Shown here: positions 8,136 to 16,400 of the stretch, piece by piece
Layout of the letters: each line of letters begins with the position of its first letter
Numbering within the stretch: the stretch's first letter is position 1
Origin: a virus
DNA length: 31,351 nucleotides
Virus record (IMG/VR): IMGVR_UViG_3300025122_000091
Coordinates: 1-31,351 of that record
Reading direction: 5' to 3' (one strand)
Notes under the pieces: generated by a model
Databases searched by the model: none
Told to the model about the DNA's origin: nothing
What the model saw: only the letters and a program-made list of their open reading frames with translations
Translations under genes and position numbers: made by a program

Positions 8136-9653
8136 TTAATAAGGATTGGTTGATACAGAGTCGCCCTTATAAGCGGAGTCATCATCCTTTACTTGTCCCA
8201 AGGGCCAGTAAGGCAATGTGCGGAAACGAGGGTAAGAACCATCCATAAACAAACCATTGCTTACGTCATTTGCGCCACCAATTTGAGCGGTAAATGCCAT
8301 ATCAACGGACTCGTTATCTCCTATTGCGTTGGTGAAGGTTTCGCTGTCTAACCTCGCGTTTTTGACCGTAAATGACAATTTGGTTTTACCTGAAGAGGTA
8401 CATGTAGAATCTGCCAACCTCAACGTGAAGTCGTGTGTTTGTTTGGAACAAAGATCAGAAAAGAGATTCTTTTTCTGAAGCTCAGAAACAATTGCAGATA
8501 CCGTACAGCTGATATCCACAGGAAGATCAACCACACGAGCATAACCAAAGGTACTGCCCAACCGTTGCAAAACGGTACGACTCAAAGGCACACTAATAGT
8601 GAAGCTTTGAACATGAGCTGCGCCATCACCATCCATATCGGTCAAACCGATATAACTGCCGGAGGAACCCATGGTAAAGGTCAAATCACCGGGCCTCAAG
8701 GCCGCTACACCAGCGTCACCCGAGACATTAAAGGATTTACCTTTGGTTGTCCATCCTTGTGCTCCATATTGTGCACCTGTATTTCCAACACCTGTTTGGA
8801 AAACGTAACGATTTGTGCCGCTGTTACCCGCCAAGGTTACACCCGGAACTCCTTCGTCGTTGATGATGTTCCCTCCTACAGCACCGAGCTGCTGAGTAGT
8901 GGTGTTTACAAATGTTGCCGCAGCACCAGAAAGCCTGTCGTCAACCTTAATGTTGAAGCCTTCCACTGTAACACTGGCCGTTGGAATTGATCCTACCGAC
9001 GCTTCAACAGTGTAATCGCTTACAAAACCATTACCAATGGCAACCACATCAAAATCAGTGACGCCACCAATATTTTTTTGCCCCTCTACATCCTCACCAT
9101 CTGGAACAACCGTAATGAAGTAATTGTTTCCTTGAGGGTCATTCAGTACACCTGAAAGGGCTGAGTATCCGGATATACAACCGTCTCCACTCCAATAGGC
9201 AGTGGTAGCATTAGGACGCCCCATGCTAGCGTTATTAGGGGTAGAAGTGGGCACATTAAAGCCCATCTTTCTTTCGTTTCCACCGTCAGTAAGATAGTAG
9301 TTAAAATCCAATCCTACAGTAGGCGATTCCATTACGATGGAATCCAGTCGGGCCAACTGGCCGAATTCGTTAATATCTTGCCTATTAATTGTAAAATTAA
9401 AGTTAGCAGATTGAATTCTTTCCAGAGGCTCTAGAAGGCTTCTATTGTAAATGCCGCTATTGTAAACACGAGCCGGGGAACCTGACCATTTAAGGTTATA
9501 GGGTTCGTCTCGGCTTAGTACCATGCCGCTACCATGACCGCTCCCAAGCGGCAGACCTCCGAAAGCGCCGGTTTGGATATGGTAGCCTGAGGAGCTAGGG
9601 GCTATAAACAGCGCCTGACTCTGATAAATAATTCTGTTTCTTGATGTAGCCAT
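8136..9653 (-). CDS. Major tail tube protein
   Basis: Probable tube subunit that polymerises around the tape measure into a hollow tail. It is 505 aa, longer than lambda gpV-type tubes, so it probably carries extra surface domains. The segment around residues 75-120 (ERIQSANFNFTINRQDIN, then SPTVGLDFNYYLTDG) has the alternating strand pattern of tail-tube beta-sandwiches. A second module near residues 209-232 (GFVSDYTVEASVGSIPTASV) has a counterpart in the tube-like gene at 22176-23150. The C-terminal half (residues ~340-460) holds further strands, including FTLRLADST and FTVKNARLDS. It is the last gene of the reverse operon and ends at a strong bidirectional terminator. No SD site is visible; the AT-rich 56-nt gap upstream contains TAAAAT 3 nt from the ATG. 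Confidence 0.72.
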   Translation of the reverse strand: MATSRNRIIYQSQALFIAPSSSGYHIQTGAFGGLPLGSGHGSGMVLSRDEPYNLKWSGSPARVYNSGIYNRSLLEPLERIQSANFNFTINRQDINEFGQLARLDSIVMESPTVGLDFNYYLTDGGNERKMGFNVPTSTPNNASMGRPNATTAYWSGDGCISGYSALSGVLNDPQGNNYFITVVPDGEDVEGQKNIGGVTDFDVVAIGNGFVSDYTVEASVGSIPTASVTVEGFNIKVDDRLSGAAATFVNTTTQQLGAVGGNIINDEGVPGVTLAGNSGTNRYVFQTGVGNTGAQYGAQGWTTKGKSFNVSGDAGVAALRPGDLTFTMGSSGSYIGLTDMDGDGAAHVQSFTISVPLSRTVLQRLGSTFGYARVVDLPVDISCTVSAIVSELQKKNLFSDLCSKQTHDFTLRLADSTCTSSGKTKLSFTVKNARLDSETFTNAIGDNESVDMAFTAQIGGANDVSNGLFMDGSYPRFRTLPYWPLGQVKDDDSAYKGDSVSTNPY

Positions 9654-9709
9654 ACTATTTTAAAGTTTTATTAAAAATAGTTACAATCAAAACAGGCGTT
9701 TGAGAACTT

Positions 9710-10567
9710 TTATTGTCGTGGATTACGGTATTTGTTGATTTCAAAGTCCATAAAACCCACATATAAAGGAAGGGGTATAAACTTGTCCATTCGGTCAGAA
9801 ATCTTAGAAACTGTAGTGTTTTGTATAAAGCAAATGTCTGTCGGATAGTTGTTTGCTACATTATTATAATCGTAGCCGGTGGAATAGGAGCTTTTCACGT
9901 CTCCAAACTCGTCCAAAGGGGCTCCGGTATAAGGAACGTTTTTAAAAACCTCTTTAGAGGAGTCTGCAAAAATAGACAAAACTCCATCCAGTTGGTAGGT
10001 ATTTTCCGCGAAAGCGACAGCGGTTATTTGGGTGATGGTATTATCCGTTCCCCCAAAGGCAAACGGTTCGTTGGTGGTGGTTGTCGTTGAAAGAAAAACC
10101 GCAGGTACCACTTCTTCGTATGGTTGTACATAGGTTAATTCGCGAGTATATCTTGCGTTGAGCTTATATTTTCCTTCAATAATTAGGCTTTCTTCGTTTT
10201 GGTTAGAAACATAGGTGTTGAAATTTTTAACAGAATAGCCCCCGCTAATGTTGGCGGACGTAGAGACGCTGTCGTCAAACAATACCCGTCCGTTTTCGTA
10301 GTCCACTATCATGCCACTTTCTCCTGCGGCAAGGGCTCCATCATCGCCACTTATAGAAGGAACAGCTTCGGCACTGGCGATGCTTTTGTCGTATACCCAT
10401 TGTTTATAGGGGGAACCAAATACGGTTTTATTTGTGATTTGTTCGTCTGCGTAATTATAAAAATCTGTGCCTTGAAAGTTTTTATAGGCATCCCCTTTTA
10501 AGAGTAAATAATTGTCAAACCACATATAAAAACTGGTTAAGAGTCTATGTTGATAGGTTGGTTTCAT
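9710..10567 (-). CDS. Tail terminator/neck candidate
   Basis: A 285-aa protein whose ATG overlaps the upstream stop by 4 nt (ATGA), so translation is coupled within the reverse operon. It lies directly before the tail tube gene, the usual place for the tail-terminator protein that caps the tube at the neck. The N-terminal helix (HRLLTSFYMWFDNYLL) is amphipathic. A middle beta-rich section (MIVDYENGRVLFDDSVS, then GGYSVKNFNTYVSN) reads as strand-turn-strand, and the C-terminal segment (IPLPLYVGFMDFEINKYR) is also beta-rich. It is longer than typical tail terminators (about 130-180 aa), so it may be a fused or elaborated version. I do not recognise a named family. The call rests on operon order. 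Confidence 0.42.
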   Translation of the reverse strand: MKPTYQHRLLTSFYMWFDNYLLLKGDAYKNFQGTDFYNYADEQITNKTVFGSPYKQWVYDKSIASAEAVPSISGDDGALAAGESGMIVDYENGRVLFDDSVSTSANISGGYSVKNFNTYVSNQNEESLIIEGKYKLNARYTRELTYVQPYEEVVPAVFLSTTTTTNEPFAFGGTDNTITQITAVAFAENTYQLDGVLSIFADSSKEVFKNVPYTGAPLDEFGDVKSSYSTGYDYNNVANNYPTDICFIQNTTVSKISDRMDKFIPLPLYVGFMDFEINKYRNPRQ

Positions 10568-11172
10568 GATAATGAGCTTTTTTCGATCTTCCTTATTTCT
10601 TTATAATATTCATTAAGGAGAGAACTTAAATAAGTTGTGTTGTTAAATTTTCCGGCCCTTAGTTTGGATTTTACTTGTACTCCGCGCCCGGAACGTGAGC
10701 GTGCGGATGCAATATTGAGATATCTGCCCAATCCCCCTATTCCCGTTTCGATGCCCTTGGCCCAGCTTCGTCCTGTTGCCCAAGGAAGGGGGGTCATTCT
10801 AAAGATTTCTTTGGTGGTCGGAACGGTTATATTGATAATGGTTTTGGTTTTGGTATGTTGGTATCTTACTTCGTATTTGTGGAGCATCGTGCGAATGGGG
10901 TCTAGCGGCCTATCGCCTGATTGAAAGCCAATGTAGCTAAAAAGGTTTCCAACCCCGTTAAGAGTTCCGCTAACGTTGGTGGATGATGATCCTCCTGCTA
11001 TTTCAACGGTTACAGGGTGTTGTTCAAAGTTTTCTAAAAGTTTTTGTTGGGCGCTTTTTATTTTTCCTTCCACCGCCCTTTTAAGCCCCTTCGTGTACGA
11101 AGCTTCGCGAGGGAGGGCTTTTTGCACCTCTTTTAAGGTTTTGCGACTGATTACGGATTTGCTTCGGGCCAT
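10564..11172 (-). CDS. Neck/tail-completion protein (HK97 gp10-like position)
   Basis: A 202-aa basic protein, second in the reverse operon. It begins 1 nt after the stop of the head-closure gene and overlaps the next gene by 4 nt. The N-terminus is helical and basic (KTLKEVQKALPREASYTK). A central section contains VTVEIAGGSSSTNVSG and GNLFSYIGFQSGDRPL, a beta segment pattern I associate with neck proteins of marine phages. It is followed by a strand pair ending in INITVPTTKEIFRM. The C-terminal third is basic and ends in a helix (LSSLLNEYYKEIRKIEK). Tail-completion proteins of the HK97 gp10 type occupy this place between head-closure and tail terminator. The call is by order and character, not by a clear family match. 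Confidence 0.48.
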   Translation of the reverse strand: MARSKSVISRKTLKEVQKALPREASYTKGLKRAVEGKIKSAQQKLLENFEQHPVTVEIAGGSSSTNVSGTLNGVGNLFSYIGFQSGDRPLDPIRTMLHKYEVRYQHTKTKTIINITVPTTKEIFRMTPLPWATGRSWAKGIETGIGGLGRYLNIASARSRSGRGVQVKSKLRAGKFNNTTYLSSLLNEYYKEIRKIEKSSLS

Positions 11173-11173
11173 A

Positions 11174-11626
11174 TTAGCTGACGGATTTTAAGAAAATAGT
11201 GTAAAATTTCACGCCAAAAACCCCGTGGGCCCTAAAGTCACTGTTAATTGCAAACTTTTGGCTATCAAACTCTATACGCTTTGCCTGTGAAACCGTAGAG
11301 TAATCGGCGGCCTTAAAGATCATCCTTACTTGGCCCTCGGGAAGAAATATTTTGAGCTGCGAGTCTGACTGGCTACTGGCAAAAAAATCGCTGGTATAAT
11401 CTCTACCATATAGAATTCGGGCGGAAACTGTTGACGATTGTGGTGTATAACTAATAGGTGTTGTGGCGCCAGCATTGCCATAAATAGTATTGTAGGACTG
11501 GCTTGGCGTCGAAACGGTGATAACAGCGTCTTTGTAGACGCTGACGTCCCGGGCAAAGGTGTCATGTAGGTCGTTCATTGCGTTATTGCAGGTGGTTTTT
11601 TCTGCATTTGTTAAAAGACTTGCCAT
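11174..11626 (-). CDS. Head-closure (stopper)-like protein
   Basis: A 150-aa protein, first gene of the reverse operon. I chose the ATG at 11626. A GTG at 11641 is in frame upstream, but it falls inside the promoter-like AGTGTATATT element, so it is unlikely to be the start. The N-terminal helix (NAMNDLHDTFARDVSVYKDA) leads into a beta-rich body (ITVSTP, SSTVSARILYGRD, LKIFLPEGQVRMIF), as in small head-closure proteins that plug the portal. The last strand contains GVKFYTIFLKSV. Its length suits the family, and it precedes the tail-completion gene as expected. The ATG would be about the first transcribed base of the proposed promoter. No SD site is visible. Confidence 0.55.
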   Translation of the reverse strand: MASLLTNAEKTTCNNAMNDLHDTFARDVSVYKDAVITVSTPSQSYNTIYGNAGATTPISYTPQSSTVSARILYGRDYTSDFFASSQSDSQLKIFLPEGQVRMIFKAADYSTVSQAKRIEFDSQKFAINSDFRAHGVFGVKFYTIFLKSVS

Positions 11627-11632
11627 ACCATT

Positions 11633-11642
11633 AATATACACT
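11633..11642 (-). promoter_or_regulatory. Candidate late promoter of the inverted neck/tube operon
   Basis: Read on the minus strand, AGTGTATATT has a -10-like TATATT at 11638-11633. It ends 6 nt before the ATG at 11626, so the predicted transcript start falls on the ATG. It uses the same element as the forward genes, so both strands share one promoter class. Confidence 0.5.
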
Positions 11643-11693
11643 TTTTAATTTTTTTTTAGAAAAAACTTATTTTAAAAGCATAATTTATAAGAT

Positions 11694-12443
11694 ATGAAGT
11701 CTATTTATAGTTTCAAAGTTGATTTAGTTAAGGAAGTTGAACAGAAAACCAAAGAAAAGCGAAAAAACAAGGAAACCGGCAAACAAGAAGAGGTGGAGGT
11801 TTCCAAGAAAGTCAAGAAAAAGATTCCTCACGAAATAACCCTTAAGCGACCCGGACGGCGACAATTGGAGGAGGCGGACATGGAGTATTCCATTGAGATC
11901 AGCCGTTGCGTTAAGAAGGGGATTCTCACAAAAGCCATGTTGGCAAAAAAATATTCCGATACAGGAGGGATTCTTACGGAAAAAGACGCGCAGCGACTGG
12001 TAGATCTTTATACTGATCTTTCCGAGCTAGAGCTTGAAATGTCCAAGAGAGGGGCGACCCCTAACGCTAAAAAGGAAGATCCTAAGGCGAAGGGATTGGG
12101 GGGTAAAATTGCGATGACTCGAAGGGAGATTGTTAATCTGGAATCTTCTTATCAAAGCTTGTTTAATCATACGGCCGACATTAAAGCTCAAAACAGAGTT
12201 ATTTTATGGTATATTGTTCACTTGGCCCACCTTACCCAGCCTGAGGGAAAGGGAGATCCTGTAGCACTTTTTGAGGGGAAAGATTTTGAAGCAAAGGTAG
12301 ATAGCTACTATCAAAAGGATGAAGGTGAAGATGAATTATTTGGGTTAATTCACCGAAAACTTGCGGCTATCGTAAGTTATTGGTACTTTAGTGAAACGCC
12401 CACCCAAGCGGACTTTGACAATATAATCAATGATCTCGACTGA
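11694..12443 (+). CDS. Putative tail assembly chaperone 1
   Basis: A 249-aa charged, mainly helical protein, first of two overlapping genes just before the tape measure, where tail-assembly chaperones sit. The N-terminus is very lysine/glutamate-rich (EVEQKTKEKRKNKETGKQEE). A core (LKRPGRRQLEEADMEYSIEI, then CVKKGILTKAMLAKKY) is typical of phage chaperone-like proteins that read as a substrate-binding helical bundle. The C-terminal third is helical and includes a tyrosine/tryptophan-rich stretch (VSYWYFSE). It starts a forward unit divergent from the inverted operon. No SD site is visible; TAATTT lies 7 nt before the ATG as a possible -10 without the GTG. The next gene overlaps its last 14 nt in another frame. 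The call rests on position and character. Confidence 0.58.
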   Translation: MKSIYSFKVDLVKEVEQKTKEKRKNKETGKQEEVEVSKKVKKKIPHEITLKRPGRRQLEEADMEYSIEISRCVKKGILTKAMLAKKYSDTGGILTEKDAQRLVDLYTDLSELELEMSKRGATPNAKKEDPKAKGLGGKIAMTRREIVNLESSYQSLFNHTADIKAQNRVILWYIVHLAHLTQPEGKGDPVALFEGKDFEAKVDSYYQKDEGEDELFGLIHRKLAAIVSYWYFSETPTQADFDNIINDLD

Positions 12444-13419
12444 TGAGAAAGTCAATTTTAGATATTTATTCAAAGACATTGTCCACGGATTTTCAGAAGT
12501 ACACTTTGAGGGTGTAGCCCTCTACATTAAACACCTTTCTGCTCTAGACCAAGTTGACTTGGAGGAACTAGAGGAGCATTTTGTTACTAAGGCCGTCAAA
12601 AGAGGACTCCCCACCCAAGAGGAAACACTTACGCGCCTCAAGGAAGAGGGGATGTGGACCGCGGCCGACATAGCAGAGCTAACCGAACAAGAAAAATATG
12701 TAGAGAGTTTAAAAAACGCTCGAAAACAGCTTTTTATCAAACACGAAATTGACGACAATATCGAGCAAACCAAAAAAGCACATCTAAAGGTCGTCCAACT
12801 GACAATGGCCAAAGAGGAGCTCATAGGGCAAACCTCTGAAAAATACGCAAAAAGTCGTGTGAGTGATCATTATATTTTAAAATCTTTTTACAAAAACGAG
12901 GCGTTAACAAAACCTACATACTCAGAAGAGGAGATTGACGAGCTGGGCAAAGAGGATCTTTTAAGGATTATACAGAGTTATAATAAAAAGATTTTTGCGT
13001 TCACTGACGAAAACATTCAAACAATAGTATTGCAAGATTTTTATAGTCCTTATTTTCCTTTTTCTGATAATGTGATGAATTTTTACAACAAGCCTCTTTT
13101 TGATCTTTCTCTTAATCAGGTTAAATTAATTGTTTTCACTAGAATGTTTAAAAACATATTTGAAAGTTACCCAAAAATACCTGAAACCATTAAAAAAGAC
13201 CCTTCCAAAATTATCGATTACGTCAATGCACAAGATAAAGCAAAAGATGTTACGTCCAACTTGGATAAAGAGGGAGCTTCCACCATTGTGGGGGCGAAGG
13301 AAGAGGATTATGAATATTTAGGGTACAAGAAAACCTCTTCAGGTGCCTCCCTTTCCCAAAGACTCAAGGAAAAGGGCGGTCGCATGGACATGAAGGATTT
13401 GTTAGAAACAATGACGTAG
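12430..13419 (+). CDS. Putative tail assembly chaperone 2
   Basis: A 329-aa helical, acidic protein that overlaps the upstream gene by 14 nt in the +1 frame and ends 48 nt before the tape measure. In lambda, HK97 and many other phages the pair before the tape measure is made by a programmed frameshift (G and G-T). Here the second frame has its own ATG and I see no slippery heptamer in the overlap, so two separate proteins are more likely. The N-terminus (LFKDIVHGFSEVHFEGVALYIKH) is amphipathic. The region around residues 60-130 (EEGMWTAADIAELTEQEKY) has the W-and-E pattern seen in phage chaperones. The C-terminal ~50 residues are charged and may be an extended tape-measure contact. No signal or membrane segment is present. 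Confidence 0.52.
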   Translation: MISTDEKVNFRYLFKDIVHGFSEVHFEGVALYIKHLSALDQVDLEELEEHFVTKAVKRGLPTQEETLTRLKEEGMWTAADIAELTEQEKYVESLKNARKQLFIKHEIDDNIEQTKKAHLKVVQLTMAKEELIGQTSEKYAKSRVSDHYILKSFYKNEALTKPTYSEEEIDELGKEDLLRIIQSYNKKIFAFTDENIQTIVLQDFYSPYFPFSDNVMNFYNKPLFDLSLNQVKLIVFTRMFKNIFESYPKIPETIKKDPSKIIDYVNAQDKAKDVTSNLDKEGASTIVGAKEEDYEYLGYKKTSSGASLSQRLKEKGGRMDMKDLLETMT

Positions 13420-13440
13420 CGCGAAAAAATATTTGAAAAA

Positions 13441-13450
13441 AGTGTATATT
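13441..13450 (+). promoter_or_regulatory. Candidate late promoter element (AGTGTATATT) before tape measure
   Basis: AGTGTATATT, identical to the element of the inverted operon, ends 17 nt before the tape-measure ATG at 13468. This would give a short leader of about 11 nt without a good SD site. It would drive the long tail-tip unit that has no later promoter of this type. Confidence 0.48.
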
Positions 13451-13467
13451 TTATTGAATAGTGCACC

Positions 13468-16400
13468 ATGATCAAACTCGACGCTGTAATCAATGACAAG
13501 AAGCTCGTCGCCTCTATCCAAAAAGGGGTTGATGCCTTCAACAAGTCAACCGCAGGCAAAAGCAAATTAAATTTAAAAATCAACGAAAGAGGGTTTCGTC
13601 AGCCCTTGGGTCGCATAACAGGCGACTTAGACAAATTCGAGTCTGCGCTTGCGGCTTCTAACGCCCGTGTTATCGCGTTTGGCGCCTCTACTGCTGTTAT
13701 AGGTGGGATGACAGCGGCATTTAAAGCGCTTGCGGCAACAACCATAAATGTGCAAAAATCATTTGCTGACATCAACCGTATCTTAAATGTCAGTAACAAA
13801 GAGTTTGAGATGTTTTCAAACCAACTATTTGACATAGCAAAAAAGACCGCCACCAGTTTTGATGATGCATCCAAGGGCGCCTTGGAGTTTGCGCGCCAAG
13901 GCTTGGGACTGAACGAATCCCTGAAGCGCACAGCAGATGCTCTAGTACTGGTTCGTTTGACAGGAGTAAACGCAGATAAGGCTGTGAGCGCCCTAACCGC
14001 GACGGTTAACGCTTTCCAACAGAGCTCTTTAACTACAACCGAAGCTCTCAATAAATTTGTGGCGGTTGAAACCAAATTTGCGGTTTCGGCGCGCGATCTG
14101 ATGGATGGTTTGGGGCGAGTGGGTTCTGCTGCGGTTGATGCCAAGGTGAGTTTTGATGAACTGAATGCCATGGTGGCGGCCGTACAACAGCAGACGGGTC
14201 GAGGGGGCGCTGTTATTGGTAACGCCCTTAAAACAATCTTTACGAGATTGCAACGTCGCGATACCCTTACCGCCTTGGAAGCTTTCAACGTGCAGGTGCA
14301 GGACGTACAGGGCAATATTTTGCCTGCCATGCAAATTTTGCAAAACTTTGCCAAAACATATGATACCCTTACCGATGCCAACAAGTCTTATCTTCGCGAA
14401 CAGGTCGCCGGCGTTTTTCAGGCTAATATTCTTTCCGCTATAGTAAAGGATATCAACAGCGACTTTCAAGTATATAATCGCGCACTTACAACGTCTGCCG
14501 CAGCAACCAATGAGGCAGCAACCGCCAACGCAAGGTTAAACCAGACCATCAGTGCCTTAATTTCTCAAACCGGTACGGAGTTGATTCGTTTACAAGAGAA
14601 TATTGGCAAGGTAACATTTGAGCCTATTGCCCGAGCTATTTTAGGGCCCTTCAGAGAGCTTGTTACTAATATCAATAATCTTTTAGACGGAGAGGGGATG
14701 GGTAGTGAGTTTGCCAACGGTTTATTGAAAGGTATTCGTAATATTGTTGCGGGCCCCGGGCTGGTTGCGGCAATAGCCGTTATAGGAAAGATTTTTCTTA
14801 CTACAGCGGCTTATATTTCTCAAGCTCTTCCCACGTTGGTAGGCATCACGACCGAAAAACAAAAACAAGCCAATCTGGAGGCTACCATTGAGACGCTGTT
14901 GAAATCGGAGGCGCCGGTGGTTGCGTTGATAGCTGCGGCCGAAGGGGACGCTGCAAAACAGGCAGGTATTTTAGCGGCTCACGCCGCCAAACAAGAGAAG
15001 TCCTTTAAGGCGTCAGCGGCTTCGACCGGGATGATGGCCACTAATTTACGTTTAATGGGAATGACCGTTACCAAAGCGGGCGCACTTGTGCCAGTCAAGG
15101 GAGCCCCGCGTGGAGCAGCAGGTTATGTGCCGGGGTTTGCAGGGGAAGCTGCTGATGTGCGTAAAGGAGTCGGGGGTGTGAGTTCAACATCGCGGCCAGT
15201 CCATATTCCTAATTTTGCTTTTGGGAAAGGGAAGAGCGGTAGTATGGTGGCTAATACTGGCGAATATGTAGTTCCTAATTTTCGGGGAAGTGGGTCCGCA
15301 GTCTTTAATCCGGCGATGGTTAGGGCTAATGGAGGGTTACCTCAAGGAGCTAAAAAGATAACAGCTGCTCAGGGATATGTTCCGAACTTTTCGCCTTTAA
15401 GCGCCCAGCCTGCGATGTATCAAAAAGCTCTAGCATCATTGAGAGTCGGTAAGGTAACTGGGGTAAACACACAGGCGGACACTCTTGCGAGAGCGCCGTA
15501 CAACCGACCAGATTTAGCTGCAAAACTAAGAGCGGGCGTCGCTGCAAAACAAGCCCAAAAAGGAAAAGTGGTCGCCGGAGGCAAACAAACGTTTTCGATG
15601 CCTAATTCAGCTTTAGGTATAGGGGCCATTGTAGGGCTGCAAGAGAGAAGTGGCCCTTATAATCCGCGCAGTGCGTTTTCAACGCTCCAAAAACAGCCAA
15701 ATATTAAAAATGCAGGTTTATCAGCGTTGGTGAAGAGCCCTATGTTTGCCGGTTCTTCGTTTTCGGTCAGAGGTGTTAAGGTCGGATCTCTCAAAAAAGT
15801 CGGCAGCAAAGGCACTAAAGAGGATATAGCTGCGCGAAAGGTACTATCCGAGGGACAATTTTCGGATGACATGAATGAGTTCATGGTCCCTGCGCTGGGA
15901 AAATATGCATCCTCAATATTTAAAGGTCTTTTTAAAGATGACGGAAAAGCCTTTACGAGTGAACTTTTGCAAACAAAAGGCAAAAGAGTATTTTCTAAAA
16001 GTGTTGAAGGGGGAATTATGGAATCCGCCTTGCAGTTCTCGGGACAAAAAGCCTCAAGGTTCGGCGGTGATGACGCGGCACGTTTTGATTTCGAAGAGGC
16101 GGGTAAGATTAGCGAGCCGTTATTGAAGACTTTTTTTGGGGGGATAACCAGTGGGATTGTTCGTGCAGACGCTAAAAGGACCGATTTACCTAAGAACATT
16201 AACACATTAATTGGAAAATCATTTGGCACAAAGCTTACCGCAGATAAAATAGCCTTGTATGGTCCCATAGCTAGAGCTATTAAGATGGTGCGAGAACAAA
16301 ACAAAGGAACCAAAAAAGCCGCAGGCGGCTATGTTCCTAATTTTGTTAGAGGAAGTTTGATGCATCGACTGAGAGGAGTTCAAGGAGCTACGGGTTTAAT

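Noticed and set aside
8136-9653. Tail sheath instead of tail tube for the 505-aa gene
   Set aside because: The length would suit a sheath, but the strand pattern resembles tube sandwiches, there is no separate shorter tube gene, and the tail tip is lambda-like with no baseplate genes.
11639-11641. GTG at 11641 as the start of the head-closure-like gene
   Set aside because: It lies inside the AGTGTATATT element and would add five residues not expected in the family. ATG at 11626 fits better.
13599-14384. Long antisense open frames inside the tape measure (also 15657-16313 and 20994-21812)
   Set aside because: They lie fully opposite a continuous gene with normal protein features. Their translations are low-complexity (S/A/P/L-rich) with no recognisable domain, as expected for shadows of a long codon-biased gene.
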